This document shows positions 42,452 through 52,699 of a stretch of 64,000 nucleotides of DNA, piece by piece. The notes under the pieces were generated by a model. That model saw only the letters and a program-made list of their open reading frames with translations. It did not search any database and was not told the origin of the DNA. Positions within the stretch are counted from its first letter, which is position 1, and each line of letters opens with the position of its first letter. Location: assembly GCA_030372985.1 (NCBI GenBank), contig JAUCQB010000120.1, positions 181,319-245,318 of the forward strand. The letters are read 5' to 3'. This DNA is from Phycisphaerae bacterium (lineage in GTDB: Bacteria; Planctomycetota; Phycisphaerae; UBA1845; PWPN01). The translations under genes and the position numbers were made by a program.

Positions 42452-43105
42452 ATGGATCAAGAACTGATCACAAACCAGCAGATCTACGATCAGGTCCTCG
42501 CGGACGGGAGGCTGCATGGCCAGATCGGTCCGCGGGACATCAACCGATTCAAGGATACCCTGCGGCATCTGGACAAAAACAGTCGGTCGATCCTCGACGT
42601 GGGCTGCCACGCGGGGGATTGGCTGCACTACGTCCTAACACATCGTTCGATCAGATCGCATCTTGGGATCGACGTGGTCCCGGGCAAGATCGACGAGGCG
42701 AGGCGGCGATTTCCGGATCTGAACGTACGTGTATCCTTTGCGGAGCAGCTCGACGTGCCCGAAAAGGCGTTCGATACCGTCACGTGCATGGAGGTACTTG
42801 AGCACATCCTAGACTGGCTGGGGGTGTTTCAGTCATTGTTTTCGTTGGCCAGACGACAGGTTCTCGTCACTGTGCCGTATCGGGAAGAGATCGTGCAAAC
42901 GGTTTGCATACACTGCGCGAGGCTGACGCCTCTCTACGGACATCTTCGGACTTACACCGAGGACTCGTTTCCGGCGGTGCCCGGATGGACGCGTTCGTTT
43001 GCCCGAATTCGCGAACGCGACCCGGGGCGCAGTTTTGCATATCGATGTTATCGGCGGATCAAGCCGCACTACCCTTGGCTCATTGCGGACTACCGAGCAG
43101 GTTGA
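42452..43105 (+). CDS. SAM-dependent methyltransferase
   Basis: 217-residue class I methyltransferase. Motif I is [16 protein letters not shown] (about 47-61), the acidic end of strand 2 is [17 protein letters not shown], and post-motif [13 protein letters not shown] follows. The C-terminal half ([19 protein letters not shown]) is typical of methyltransferases from O-antigen loci. It probably methylates a sugar or glycan end. AAGG lies 8 nt before the ATG. The flippase start is 10 nt downstream. Confidence 0.8.
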   Translation: MDQELITNQQIYDQVLADGRLHGQIGPRDINRFKDTLRHLDKNSRSILDVGCHAGDWLHYVLTHRSIRSHLGIDVVPGKIDEARRRFPDLNVRVSFAEQLDVPEKAFDTVTCMEVLEHILDWLGVFQSLFSLARRQVLVTVPYREEIVQTVCIHCARLTPLYGHLRTYTEDSFPAVPGWTRSFARIRERDPGRSFAYRCYRRIKPHYPWLIADYRAG

Positions 43106-43115
43106 AGGATCAGAC

Positions 43116-44627
43116 GTGCGCATCCGGACTCGCAGCCTCATTCTTGTTCTGAGCCAGGGGCTCACACAGGCGGTCACGATCGTCCTTGGGATCGCGCTCG
43201 TGCGGCTGGTGAGCAAGGCGGAGGTCGGATCATATCGGCAAGTGCTGCTGGTCTGTACGCTGCTGGTCGGCATCCTGGGGCTTCAGATGCCGGCGAGCCT
43301 TTTCTATTTCATACCCAAACTGGGACCGCAGCGCAGGCGAACGCTGGTTACCCAGACACTCTCGATCACCCTGGCCCAGGGTATGTTGTGCGGCCTGGTC
43401 ATGTACCTTGGAGCGGGACGAATTGCCGGGGGTTTCAACAACCCGGAGTTGCGGGATCTGCTTCGCGCAGGCAGCCTGTACCCCTTGGCACTGCTTATCC
43501 TGGCCCTGATCCCCGCTTTTGCGATTAGCGTGGACCGGGCGGTGCGATCGGGCGTCTACACGCTGGTGGCCACGGTGGCCCGAGTCCTGCCCGTGATTAT
43601 CGTGGCGGCGATGGGGTTGCCGCTGCTGACAATCATATGGATTTCAGTCGTCGTAGCTCTCCTGGTGGCCGGAACCGGTGCGATAGACATGTACCGCTTG
43701 TCTCCGGGTGGGACGCGCGGATTCGATCGATCGCTGCTGTGGTCGCAGATGGGTTATGTGGTGCCGCTGGCGATGGCAACGGTCGTAGGTGTTGTGAACC
43801 TGCAGATCGGCCAGATCATGATCTCGACGGCATTCAAGCCGGAGGAGTACGCCGTGTACGTCTGCGGCGCCGTCGAAGTACCGGTGGTCGGCATCATCAC
43901 AACCAGCGTGGCAAACGCCATCATGCCCAACCTGGTCGTGCTTGCCGATCAGCAGCGGACAAACGAAGCCCTTCAGCTCTGGCATGCGGCGGTGCGCAAG
44001 TGCAGCCTGGTCATCTTTCCGGCTTTCGTGCTGCTGGCAGTTACCGCGAAGGACCTGATTGTTCTCGCGTACGGTGAGCCCTACAAGGATGCGGTCTGGC
44101 CGTTTCTGATCTACCTGCTTGATCTGCCGATCAGGGTGGCGGTCTATGGAGCGCTGCTGCGCGCCTTCGGGAGTACGAGACCCATTGGCGTCAGCGCGAC
44201 GCTGGCGCTGGTGGTCAACGTCGTGCTGGGCCTTTCGCTTCTCAAGCTTGGCAGCGGAACGATGCTGGGCTTCGTAGGGCCCGCGATCGGGTTCTCGGCA
44301 GCGACGTTTGTTTCCGTTCTGTATCTGCTGAACGCGATCAGGCAGGTCATGGGCGTGCCGATGCGGGCGGTCATGCCGTGGAAGGGGCTCATCGCTGCTA
44401 TGCTGCTTTGCCTGGCGGCCGGCCTGGTTACGCTGATCGTGCCGCTCGGTGGTGTGCCGGCGGTCGGGCGGCTAACCATCCAGGCCGGGGTTTTCTCGAT
44501 CGTCCTGCTGGTGCTGGCGATATTCACGGGGTTCCTTCGCGAGGATGAGAAGGAACTGCTGATGTTGCCAGTGCGGCGAATCGCGCTGCCGTGGCTCGGG
44601 GGAAGGCGGGCGGATGAACGTTTGTGA
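43116..44627 (+). CDS. wzx: Wzx-like polysaccharide flippase
   Basis: 503-residue membrane protein with about 12-14 predicted helices of the MOP/Wzx type, expected to move lipid-linked repeat units across the cytoplasmic membrane. The N-terminal part has the family pattern [22 protein letters not shown] with the loop VRLVSK-EVGSY; GRXIWLFGLPLL-type helices follow. The start is GTG 43116, with GAAGGA 6 nt upstream, because no ATG fits the family N-terminus. Confidence 0.82.
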   Translation: MRIRTRSLILVLSQGLTQAVTIVLGIALVRLVSKAEVGSYRQVLLVCTLLVGILGLQMPASLFYFIPKLGPQRRRTLVTQTLSITLAQGMLCGLVMYLGAGRIAGGFNNPELRDLLRAGSLYPLALLILALIPAFAISVDRAVRSGVYTLVATVARVLPVIIVAAMGLPLLTIIWISVVVALLVAGTGAIDMYRLSPGGTRGFDRSLLWSQMGYVVPLAMATVVGVVNLQIGQIMISTAFKPEEYAVYVCGAVEVPVVGIITTSVANAIMPNLVVLADQQRTNEALQLWHAAVRKCSLVIFPAFVLLAVTAKDLIVLAYGEPYKDAVWPFLIYLLDLPIRVAVYGALLRAFGSTRPIGVSATLALVVNVVLGLSLLKLGSGTMLGFVGPAIGFSAATFVSVLYLLNAIRQVMGVPMRAVMPWKGLIAAMLLCLAAGLVTLIVPLGGVPAVGRLTIQAGVFSIVLLVLAIFTGFLREDEKELLMLPVRRIALPWLGGRRADERL

Positions 44628-44798
44628 GAGGACCTGTCGGCGTCCGCGTGTACCGGTGATCGCCGAGCGAGATATTGTGCGAATGCCGGTCAGACGCTTT
44701 TGTCTCTTTCCAGGCATCAGGTCTGCCACCCATCAGGCAGGGCGCAGGTAAAGACTGATTCCCGGAGCGATGGCGTTCAACTGTCTCCGAAGAGCAAC

Positions 44799-46157
44799 AT
44801 GCTGAAAAGCGACCGCGAGCGTCGGCGGGTGCTGGTTGTGGCTCCGTTGTATTATCCCGACGCAGGCATCGGGTCGCATCGTGCCGGAAAGCTTGTCCGG
44901 TACCTGGGCCAGTTTGGCTGGCAGCCGACTGTGCTGACGTTGCGGGAGGAGTATTACCGTTACTGTCATCCGGTCGTGGACCCGGCGTTGCGGTTCCAGA
45001 TTCCGCCCGGCACCGAGGTTGTGCGAACACACTATGCGTCCGTGGTCATGCTCCGGCCTTTGGTTCGCCGGCTGCAATCACCTTTGAGGCGGGCGCGTCC
45101 CGCCGCCGTTGCTTCCTGGAATGACAGGGCCTCTGAGGAAAAAATCAGGTGGGCAAGGTGGATCGAGGTCCCGGACTTCGTGGGTTGGCTGCCGTTTGGC
45201 ATCATCCACGGTCTGCGGCATGCGCGGCGATGTGACGTGGTTTGGGCGACCTCTCCGCCGACGGGGGGGGTGTGCCTGGGAGCCGTTCTCGCCCGGTTGA
45301 CCGGCAGGCCCTTTGTGGCTGATTTTCGTGACCCTTGGAGTGCGAAGGGCGTCTGTTTGCACGCGACTCGTTTCCATGCAGGCATGGATCGGTCGTGGGA
45401 AGGGTTTGTGCTGGCGACCGCCGCCCGTATTGCGGTTGTCACCAAAGAAATGGCCGAGGACCTCGCTCGGCTTTTTCCTGCGTACGCCCACAAGATTCAC
45501 GTCATCTACAACGGATACGACCCGGAGGACTTCTCCCTGTTCGCCGATCGACCGGCTCGCTGCGGGCCGATCGGTGAGGTGTCCGTCGGGTATCTCGGTA
45601 CGTTGTACCAGGGCCGGCAGCAGTTCATGCGGCGATTCCTCGAGGGAGTGCGCGAGTTCAATGCCGGCTCCGGCGAATTCAAGGTGCGGGTTGTCGTTCG
45701 TGGGCCGGCACACGAGGACGTGGCGGCGCAGGCCCGGGCGGCCGGCATCGAGCAGACCTGCGATATCGGCCCGCCGGTGCCGTATCGTGAGGCCCTGCGG
45801 CTGATGTCAAACCTGGACGTGATGCTGGTCGTCGGAGCGGAGGCTCACGGGCACGCCCTGACCGGCAAAGTGTTCGAGTACATCGGGGCCCGCAAGCCGA
45901 TATTAGCAGTGACGCCCGAGGGAGCGCTGTCCCGCTTCGTTCGCGAGAACCGCATCGGCGCGGCGGTAGAGCCAGCCACCGGCGGTCAGGTAGCCGACGC
46001 TATTCGCGACCTGGTTTCCAGGTACCCGGAGTTCGCCGTGCACCTGGACGCGGTTGCCGTCCGGTTTACCCGGCAGGAGATAGCTAGACAGACGGCGAGG
46101 CTTCTGGATGAGGCGGTCGACGAAGCCGTCAGGCCCTGGCAGGGAGGGACGCGATGA
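44799..46157 (+). CDS. Glycosyltransferase family 4-type
   Basis: 452-residue GT-B glycosyltransferase. N-terminal VLVVAPLYYPDAGIGSHRAG with LVRYLGQFGWQPTVLT; central VVWATSPPTGGVCLGAVLAR, PFVADFRDPW and VVTKEMAEDL; nucleotide-sugar domain IHVIYNGYDPEDF, GYLGTLYQGRQ and GKVFEYIGARKPILA, which holds the acidic E-x7-like KVFEY motif. It belongs to the WbuB-like set of O-antigen transferases. The start was placed at MLKSDRE (44799). It overlaps the next gene by 4 nt (ATGA). Confidence 0.82.
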   Translation: MLKSDRERRRVLVVAPLYYPDAGIGSHRAGKLVRYLGQFGWQPTVLTLREEYYRYCHPVVDPALRFQIPPGTEVVRTHYASVVMLRPLVRRLQSPLRRARPAAVASWNDRASEEKIRWARWIEVPDFVGWLPFGIIHGLRHARRCDVVWATSPPTGGVCLGAVLARLTGRPFVADFRDPWSAKGVCLHATRFHAGMDRSWEGFVLATAARIAVVTKEMAEDLARLFPAYAHKIHVIYNGYDPEDFSLFADRPARCGPIGEVSVGYLGTLYQGRQQFMRRFLEGVREFNAGSGEFKVRVVVRGPAHEDVAAQARAAGIEQTCDIGPPVPYREALRLMSNLDVMLVVGAEAHGHALTGKVFEYIGARKPILAVTPEGALSRFVRENRIGAAVEPATGGQVADAIRDLVSRYPEFAVHLDAVAVRFTRQEIARQTARLLDEAVDEAVRPWQGGTR

Positions 46158-47620
46158 CTTGTTCCCCAGGCCCCGATTATCCGATATGGCAATCAACAGG
46201 AATAGGTAGCAGAGCCATGATCCAACCTGACATCTATGCCAGCCCCTATGCCCTGTCCGGAGACTGGGAGGCCCCGACCCCGGCCTGCAAGAAGCTGATC
46301 GGCTGCCTGTGGGTGTCGGCGATCGCGTCGCTTCCGGCCGGCATCATGTACCTGTTCCTGAAGGACCCGGTGATTCCCGCCCTGCTGGTCGGTACAGTGG
46401 TGGTCCTGCTGACGCTGTATCACACTCCGTTCGGGCTGTTTGTCCTGTTTACCCTGTTTGCGCTTGAAAACGCGGTGGTGCTCAGCCCACAATTCAGTCT
46501 CAGCAAGGCCATGGGTATTATTGTCGCAGCAAGTTTTCTTCTTCACGCGTTCAGCGAGAGGCTGATCGTAACGGCCCCCTTGAAATTGGCCGCTGTTCTG
46601 ATTGCCTGGGCTCTGGCCAGTTCGCTCTGGTCGATGATGCCGTTTTACACCGCCCTGGTCTGCGTGACGTTTGTCTTGAACGCCACCCTCATCCTGATTG
46701 TCCTGAACAGTGTCAAGGACGCCAGGAGCCTTTACGCTGTGCTGGGAGGCTTTATCCTCGGCGCGTTCCTGGCGTCGTGTATGGTTGTGGCGCAGTTCCA
46801 GCAGCCGTTGAGGCAGTCTGCCGTCATCAGGGAGGGCTTGCACGAAGAGACGAACCCGCTGGTCCTGGCCATGGCGATCGGAATGGGCTTTATGGCGACC
46901 AGTTTCACCTTCTTTCGGAAGGGGACCTTAAAGAAGATAATCGCTGTGGCTCTTCTGGGTCTGCTGTTCATCGCGATGGTCAGGACACAGAGCCGCATGC
47001 CGACTGTCGCGGCGATCAGCGCGCCGGTGATTGCGCTGATTCTGGTTTCGAAAAGCCAACACCGGTTCAAGTACCTGATGATTGCCATTGTCGGCGGGTT
47101 GGTTGCTTACTTCGCAGTTCGAATGGTCCTTTCCAGCGGCCTGTTCTTGTCCGCCGCCGAGAAGGAGAGGGTGTTTTCTCAAGGTTTCGAGGAGAGCGGT
47201 CGCCTGGCGTTCTGGAAGATGGGGCTTCAGGCATTTCTTCGTCGGCCCCTCCATGGTTACGGTGCGAACAACTTTGAGATGATCCCGGGAAATCCGACAG
47301 GACGCTCCGCTCACAACAATGTCGTGTCTTTGGCGGTGGACCTGGGCTTGGTCGGACTGGGACTGGCCGCGGCCATCTTCCTTGCTCTGTATCGTCAGGT
47401 GAGGTCTCTTTCGGACATTCGGCTGAAATGGCTGGGGCTGACGATGCTCCTCTACCCGTTGATGACGGGTATCACGGTAACCAACTACATCAAACGGGAG
47501 TTCTGGTATTCGCTGGCCATCGCCATGGCTGCGGTCGCTATCGGGAAACGCCAGGAGGAACGGTCGAGCGGGCAACTCTGGTATGGGTACACTGGGGTGC
47601 GGGCCGGCCCAGGCTACTGA
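46154..47620 (+). CDS. O-antigen polymerase/ligase-like membrane protein
   Basis: 488 residues with 10-12 predicted helices and the Wzy_C/WaaL-type loop SGRLAFWKMGLQAFLRRPLH followed by GYGANNFEMIPG and SAHNNVVSLAVDLGLVGLGL, the region with conserved R and H in this superfamily. It could polymerise repeat units (Wzy) or ligate them to a lipid; the two are not separable by sequence alone. The ATG at 46154 overlaps the previous stop; ATG 46217 is an alternative. Confidence 0.8.
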   Translation: MTCSPGPDYPIWQSTGIGSRAMIQPDIYASPYALSGDWEAPTPACKKLIGCLWVSAIASLPAGIMYLFLKDPVIPALLVGTVVVLLTLYHTPFGLFVLFTLFALENAVVLSPQFSLSKAMGIIVAASFLLHAFSERLIVTAPLKLAAVLIAWALASSLWSMMPFYTALVCVTFVLNATLILIVLNSVKDARSLYAVLGGFILGAFLASCMVVAQFQQPLRQSAVIREGLHEETNPLVLAMAIGMGFMATSFTFFRKGTLKKIIAVALLGLLFIAMVRTQSRMPTVAAISAPVIALILVSKSQHRFKYLMIAIVGGLVAYFAVRMVLSSGLFLSAAEKERVFSQGFEESGRLAFWKMGLQAFLRRPLHGYGANNFEMIPGNPTGRSAHNNVVSLAVDLGLVGLGLAAAIFLALYRQVRSLSDIRLKWLGLTMLLYPLMTGITVTNYIKREFWYSLAIAMAAVAIGKRQEERSSGQLWYGYTGVRAGPGY

Positions 47621-47658
47621 AGGAACGGGACGCGTCCGACGGATACGCGGGCGCAGCC

Positions 47659-48876
47659 ATGAGAATACTGGTTATTTCCAACCTATACCCGTACAGGACC
47701 AAGCCACTGCACGGGATCTTTACGGCCCGCCAGTGGGAGATGGCTGCCCGGCTGGGGGCCGACGTGACCCTTTTTTTTGCCCATGTCTGGATTCCCCGGA
47801 TTCTTCAGAGAATCTCGTCCAAGTACCGGGACTACGACCAGAATCACACCCCGGTCGAATATCCCGGCGTGAAGGTCTTTTCGGTGCCCTGCGTGCGCTG
47901 GACCCGGGGCATCGGGGGGTGCCGTTGGGACGGCCTGAGCATCTACCGAGCCACGAGGCGCAAAGCGGTTCAGTTGCATCGCCAGAAACCGTTCGACGTG
48001 ATCTATGGGAAGGGCATTTTTCCATCCGCCGATGCGGGGGCCAGACTGTCGGAACTCCTGACCATTCCCGTCGTCGGGGAGGGGATCGGTGGGGACGTCC
48101 ACGTGGCCCCCGACTACAGCCCGGCCATGTACCGCCATTTCGTGAGAACCGTCCGGGCGCTGCACGGCGCCGTCGCCGACGGGAAAGGCGTGGCGGACCG
48201 GCTTTCGTCGGTGATGCAGATGGAGGTCCCCACGATCCACGGACTGGTGGACCTGGACGTCTTCAAACCGCTCGCGGACCGGCAGGCGCTTCGTCGCCGC
48301 CTGGGGATGCCTCCGGACGCGCTCGTTTTACTCTTCGTGGGGAGCTTGAACCGCGCGAAAGGTGTGTATGAGTTGATCGAAGCTTTCACCCGGGTCGGGC
48401 GCCAGGCTTCCGGCGCCATACTGAGAATCTGCGGGCAGGGTATCGAGCACGACCGTCTGGACTCATTGACCCGGGCGCACGAACTGGCTGAGACGGTTCA
48501 ACTGGTCGGCCCGGTGCACCCTGAGCGGATGCATGAATGGATGCAGGCCAGCGACGTCTTCGTGCTGCCTTCCTATACGGAAGGCATGCCCAACGTGGTC
48601 ATGGAAGCGATGGCCTGCGGCCTCCCGGTAGTCAGTACCACGGTCGGCGGTCTTCCGGACGCCGTGGGCGACAGCGAAGGAGCGATCCTGGTCGACCCCC
48701 GAGCGGTCGACCCGCTGACGGAGGCGCTGCGCAGCGTGTGCACCGACCGGCTGTTGCGGGAGAGGATGGCGTTGGCCGCCAGGAGAACGGCCGAACAGAG
48801 ATTCGGCCTGGAACAGAACGTGGGGAAAACCCTCGCCTATGTCCAGTCTGTTGTCCGCAAGGCGCAGGGCATATGA
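47659..48876 (+). CDS. Glycosyltransferase family 4
   Basis: 405-residue GT-B enzyme. N-terminal MRILVISNLYPYRTKPLHGIF, then VVGEGIGGDVHVAPDYSP; donor domain LLFVGSLNRAKGVYELIEAF, ILRICGQG, FVLPSYTEGMPNVVMEAMA (the E-x7-E motif) and GLPVVSTTVGGLPDAV. The open frame upstream is a shadow of the polymerase gene; ATG 47659 is the family start. A 10-codon frame (48873-48905) overlaps its stop and leads to the next gene. Confidence 0.9.
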   Translation: MRILVISNLYPYRTKPLHGIFTARQWEMAARLGADVTLFFAHVWIPRILQRISSKYRDYDQNHTPVEYPGVKVFSVPCVRWTRGIGGCRWDGLSIYRATRRKAVQLHRQKPFDVIYGKGIFPSADAGARLSELLTIPVVGEGIGGDVHVAPDYSPAMYRHFVRTVRALHGAVADGKGVADRLSSVMQMEVPTIHGLVDLDVFKPLADRQALRRRLGMPPDALVLLFVGSLNRAKGVYELIEAFTRVGRQASGAILRICGQGIEHDRLDSLTRAHELAETVQLVGPVHPERMHEWMQASDVFVLPSYTEGMPNVVMEAMACGLPVVSTTVGGLPDAVGDSEGAILVDPRAVDPLTEALRSVCTDRLLRERMALAARRTAEQRFGLEQNVGKTLAYVQSVVRKAQGI

Positions 48877-48913
48877 CGGACGAGGCGATTGCAGAGCATG
48901 AGTGAGGCGTCGG

Positions 48914-50065
48914 ATGCCCGATAAGTACAAGGTGTTATTTGTCCAGCGCAATTACCCGCACTACCGCAGGGCCATATTCCAAAAGCTGGCCACGCACCCG
49001 CTGATTGATTTGACACTCCTTTACGGTGAACAGGCTGGCCCGGGCGGCTTGGCCAACGTCGCGGATGATCCGATCGTTCGATGTGTCGTCCGGCCCATCT
49101 GGTTTGTTCCCGGTACAGGGCGTAAAGTCTGTAGCATTCCCCATATGCTCGAGTACGTTCGACGGGAGCGGTGGGATGTGCTGATCGTCTCGAACGACCT
49201 GTACTGCCTGAACCTCTTCCCGGCGCTCTATGCTGCCCGAAGGCGGAACACAAAGATCTGCATCTTTTCAATAGGCTTCCCACAGTACAAGCAGTGGTTG
49301 CGAGACAAAGTGCGGGTGTGGCTGGCGCATCGAGTGGATGCCATGATCCTGTACAGCTACGCGCATCGCCAACGTTACATCGACCTTGGCGTGCCCGGCG
49401 AGAAGATCTTCGTCGCGCCCAACGCCGTCGATGTCGACGGAATCAGGAAGGCTGAAGCTCAGATGACGCCCGAGTCGCTCCGGGATTTCAAGGTAAGAAA
49501 CGGCCTGGAGGGACACCGGGTGCTCATTCATGCCGGTCGGATGGTCGAGAATAAGCGACTGGATCTGCTTCTACGCGCGGCCGCGCAGGTGATCCGGAAA
49601 GTTCCGGCCCTGAAACTGGTTCTTCTGGGTGACGGCCCGATGACCGAACCCTGGAAGAGGCTGGCGCAGGAGTTGGAGATGGCCGATCACGTATTGTGGC
49701 CGGGCACGGTCGTGAATCACGAGGAACTATGTTACTGGTTTCACAGCAGTGATCTGTGTGTAGCTCCGGGGCAGCAGGGGCTGATTGCCAATCTCTCTCA
49801 TTCCTATGGGGTTCCTCTGATCACCTCGGATTGTGAAAGGCTGCAGGGACCTGAAATCCAGGTGTTCACGAACGGCAAGACCGGCCTGCTCTATGCGTAC
49901 GAGAACGTCCATGATCTGGCCGACAAGATATCCAACCTTCTCGTGGATGAGGACAGGCGTTTGCAGATGAGCAGCAGCGCCAGAGACGTCGTCTTCAATC
50001 AATTTACGATCGACACAATGTGCCAGGGCTTTATCGACGGGATCCAGTATGTGATGCCGCGATAG
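48914..50065 (+). CDS. Glycosyltransferase family 4-like
   Basis: 383-residue transferase. It starts KVLFVQRNYPHYRRAIFQKL, with PHYRRAIF typical of a subgroup acting on deoxy-amino sugars; the donor half has HAGRMVENKRLDLLLRAAAQ, LKLVLLGDGPM, LWPGTVVNHEELCYWFHSSD and SHSYGVPLITSDCERLQGPE. The E-x7-E motif is not obvious, with SDLCVAPGQQGLIANLSHSY in its place. GAGG lies 6 nt before the ATG at 48914. GC content is somewhat lower than in the nuo region. Confidence 0.85.
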   Translation: MPDKYKVLFVQRNYPHYRRAIFQKLATHPLIDLTLLYGEQAGPGGLANVADDPIVRCVVRPIWFVPGTGRKVCSIPHMLEYVRRERWDVLIVSNDLYCLNLFPALYAARRRNTKICIFSIGFPQYKQWLRDKVRVWLAHRVDAMILYSYAHRQRYIDLGVPGEKIFVAPNAVDVDGIRKAEAQMTPESLRDFKVRNGLEGHRVLIHAGRMVENKRLDLLLRAAAQVIRKVPALKLVLLGDGPMTEPWKRLAQELEMADHVLWPGTVVNHEELCYWFHSSDLCVAPGQQGLIANLSHSYGVPLITSDCERLQGPEIQVFTNGKTGLLYAYENVHDLADKISNLLVDEDRRLQMSSSARDVVFNQFTIDTMCQGFIDGIQYVMPR

Positions 50066-50083
50066 GGGTCGACGTGCTCACGG

Positions 50084-51223
50084 ATGGCGCGAATGCGAGT
50101 CGCAGTGCTAGCCCATAATCTCATCCGCGGCGGCGGGTTGTCGGTGGGCAGGAACATCTGTGCTCTGCTGCCGAAGCTGGGCCCTCAACATCAGTACCTG
50201 ATCTTTGTACCGGAGGGCATGGGGTACGATCGTGATGCCGAACGGGCCAGCGTGAGGGTGAAGACGGTCAGGAGGATGAATCCGGTCTCCCGCATGCTCT
50301 TCGAACTGCGTGTTCTGCCCCGAGAAGTCTCCCGCTTCGGTGCCGATGTCGCACTCGGCCTTGGGAATATCGGCCTATTGAGGCCGCACTGCAAGCAGGC
50401 GATATTGATTCACCAGCCCCAAATCATTTATGATTCGAGGCATTACGGGAAGGCACTTCTCCGAGAAAGGCTCCAGTTTCTGGCGATAAAGCGCTGGGTG
50501 AGCCGTAGCTTAAAGCGCACCCAGATGGTGTTCTGCCAGACACCGATCATCCAAGAGCGGTTTGCCACTGTGTTTTGCTATCCCCTGGATCAGATCGAGA
50601 TCGCGCCCAACGCGGTGTCCGAGTTCGCCAAGGTCGAGAGCTCCAGCATTGCCATTCCCGAGGTGCTCAAAGACAAAGGCAAGTTCGATCTGTTTCTGTT
50701 GGCGTCCTACTCCACCCATAAGAACATTGAGATGCTGGTCACGCTCTTCAGGCAGTTTCCGGATCAACTCAAGGACGTGCGCTGCATCATTACGATATCG
50801 GCCGGGCAGCACAAGCACGCGGCAAGCCTGCTGCGCGAAATCGAGCGGCGGGGGCTGGGAGACAAGGTCGTGAACGTAGGCCCGTTGGAGCAGGAAGAAC
50901 TAGCTGGTTATTTCTGCCACTGCGATGCCCTGTTCTTCCCGACGCTGCTGGAGAGCTTCAGCGGCACCTACCTGGAGGCTATGCATTTCGGCCTGCCCAT
51001 CCTGACAAGCGACCTGGATTTCGCCCGCTACATCTGTGGAGATGCGGCCATCTATTTCGACCCCTGGAATCCGGCGGAGATCGTCGACAAGATCCTGCTG
51101 GTCAAGTCGCGCGGGCAACTCAGGGCGGATCTGGTCCGAAAGGGCTCTGAGCGCATGTCTACTTTCTTTAAGTCATGGGAAGAGATCGTTTCGAACATGC
51201 TCCGGGAGATCGAGCGGATCTGA
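50084..51223 (+). CDS. Glycosyltransferase family 4
   Basis: 379-residue transferase with RVAVLAHNLIRGGGLSVGRN at the N-terminus, a nucleotide-sugar half containing APNAVSEF, LASYSTHKNIEMLVTLF, GDKVVNVGPLEQEELAGYF, FFPTLLESFSGTYLEAMHFG (E-x7-E) and DAAIYFDPWNPAEI. The E-S-F-S-G-TYLEAMH arrangement is common in O-antigen mannosyl- or fucosaminyl-type transferases, but the sugar cannot be told. It is 18 nt after the previous gene and 15 nt before the next. Confidence 0.87.
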   Translation: MARMRVAVLAHNLIRGGGLSVGRNICALLPKLGPQHQYLIFVPEGMGYDRDAERASVRVKTVRRMNPVSRMLFELRVLPREVSRFGADVALGLGNIGLLRPHCKQAILIHQPQIIYDSRHYGKALLRERLQFLAIKRWVSRSLKRTQMVFCQTPIIQERFATVFCYPLDQIEIAPNAVSEFAKVESSSIAIPEVLKDKGKFDLFLLASYSTHKNIEMLVTLFRQFPDQLKDVRCIITISAGQHKHAASLLREIERRGLGDKVVNVGPLEQEELAGYFCHCDALFFPTLLESFSGTYLEAMHFGLPILTSDLDFARYICGDAAIYFDPWNPAEIVDKILLVKSRGQLRADLVRKGSERMSTFFKSWEEIVSNMLREIERI

Positions 51224-51238
51224 CAGGCTTGCTCTCGC

Positions 51239-52465
51239 ATGAGAATCCTGTTCATAGCACACTATTTCCAGCCAGAGCCCAATTTCTTTTTCGGGCTTCC
51301 ATTCGCGAAGGAACTGGCTCGGCGCGGGCACTCGGTCCAGGTACTGACCGGATTTCCCAACTATCCGGGGGGACGGATCTACGAGGGCTACAGGATCAGA
51401 CTGCTTCAGACCGAGATGATGGAAGGCATACCCGTCTATCGGTTCCCGATCTACCCGAGCCACGACCGATCATCCATGAAGCGCACCCTCTGCTACTGCT
51501 CCCTGTCCGCCTCGATGGCCGTGATGGCACCTTGGCTGGTGAGAAAGGCCGATGTGGCCTATGTGGCTCAGGGGCCGGCAACCCTGGGCCTGCCGGCGAC
51601 CGTGCTCAGATGGCTCCGGGGAATTCCGTTCGTGTACAACATTCAGGACCTCTGGCCGGACACGCTGGTGTCGACCGGCATGTTCAGCAAGGGAAGGGGT
51701 TACACGCTTGTGGATCACTGGTGCAGGCAGGTCTACAGGCAGGCCGCCCGGATCGTGGTCATCGCCCCGGGGATGAAGCGATTGCTCCAGGAACGTGGTG
51801 TTCCGGAGCACAAGATCGAAGTTATTTACAACTGGTGCGATGAGGCGCTGATCGGCGGGGGGCAAGCGGATCCAGGTCTGAAGCAGCGACTGGGTATGGA
51901 AGGCAAGTTCAATGTTGTCTTCGCCGGGAACATGGGCAAGGCCCAGGCGATGGACGCGGTGATCGAGGCCGCCGGACTTGTGGGCGAAGTCAACAGCGAG
52001 ATCCAGTTTGTCTTCATCGGAAGCGGGGTCGAGGTCGACAGGCTCAAGCAGCGGGCCTGCGAACTGAACCTCCACAATGTCCTCTTCCACCGAAGAAAGC
52101 CGGTGTCCGAAATCGGCGCGATCCTGAGAGCGGCGGACGTGCTTCTGGTACATCTTCGGAAGGACCCTCTGTTCGCGGCGACCATCCCGTCCAAAACGCA
52201 GGCCTACCTCGCATTGGGGCGGCCGATCCTGATGGCCGTCGAAGGGGATGCGTCCGATCTGGTCCGGGCGGCGCGGGCCGGCGAATGCTGCACGCCGCAA
52301 GACCCGCGAGCAATTGCCGATGCGGCGTTGAGACTGTTCCACCTGCCGGCTCAGGAACGCAAACAGATCGGTGAAAACGGCGCTGCATTCTACCAGAGAG
52401 AGCTTGCGTTCCCGGTCGCGGTACAACGCTATGAACGTGCGTTTGAGGTCGCCGCGGGACGATAA
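51239..52465 (+). CDS. WbuB-type glycosyltransferase (GT4)
   Basis: 408-residue GT4 enzyme very like WbuB, the L-fucosamine transferase: MRILFIAHYFQPEPNFFFGL, LTGFPNYPGGRIYEGY, FVYNIQDLWPDTLVSTGMF, VVIAPGMKRLL, VIYNWCDEALI, FAGNMGKAQAMDAVIEAA and PSKTQAYLALGRPILMAVEG. UDP-L-FucNAc genes begin 235 nt downstream, so transfer of L-FucNAc is the favoured guess. ATG 51239 is the family start. Confidence 0.87.
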   Translation: MRILFIAHYFQPEPNFFFGLPFAKELARRGHSVQVLTGFPNYPGGRIYEGYRIRLLQTEMMEGIPVYRFPIYPSHDRSSMKRTLCYCSLSASMAVMAPWLVRKADVAYVAQGPATLGLPATVLRWLRGIPFVYNIQDLWPDTLVSTGMFSKGRGYTLVDHWCRQVYRQAARIVVIAPGMKRLLQERGVPEHKIEVIYNWCDEALIGGGQADPGLKQRLGMEGKFNVVFAGNMGKAQAMDAVIEAAGLVGEVNSEIQFVFIGSGVEVDRLKQRACELNLHNVLFHRRKPVSEIGAILRAADVLLVHLRKDPLFAATIPSKTQAYLALGRPILMAVEGDASDLVRAARAGECCTPQDPRAIADAALRLFHLPAQERKQIGENGAAFYQRELAFPVAVQRYERAFEVAAGR

Positions 52466-52699
52466 AGGCAGAAGAGGACCGCGCGCTAATGCGAAATGGC
52501 ATCTCGCTCCGGTATGCATCGACTGATGGAGACGGGACAGCGCGGAGGCAGGCTATGTCCGCTGAAACGGCCGCAGGGTGACCTGATCCGCGGCATCGGG
52601 GCTCGAAGAGGGGTAGGCAGGACCGACGATTGCTGTATAATAGCTGAAAAGAGCCCGATGGCGGTGACGGGTCCGCTTATCTGGGAGATTTCGGAGATC
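52466..52699 (+). promoter_or_regulatory. Gap with a TATAAT element before fnlA
   Basis: The only sizeable gap between 46 and 56 kb. It holds a perfect TATAAT (52636-52641) 59 nt before the fnlA ATG. The matching -35 position (GTAGGC) is poor. It could be a separate promoter for the FucNAc genes. Confidence 0.4.
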
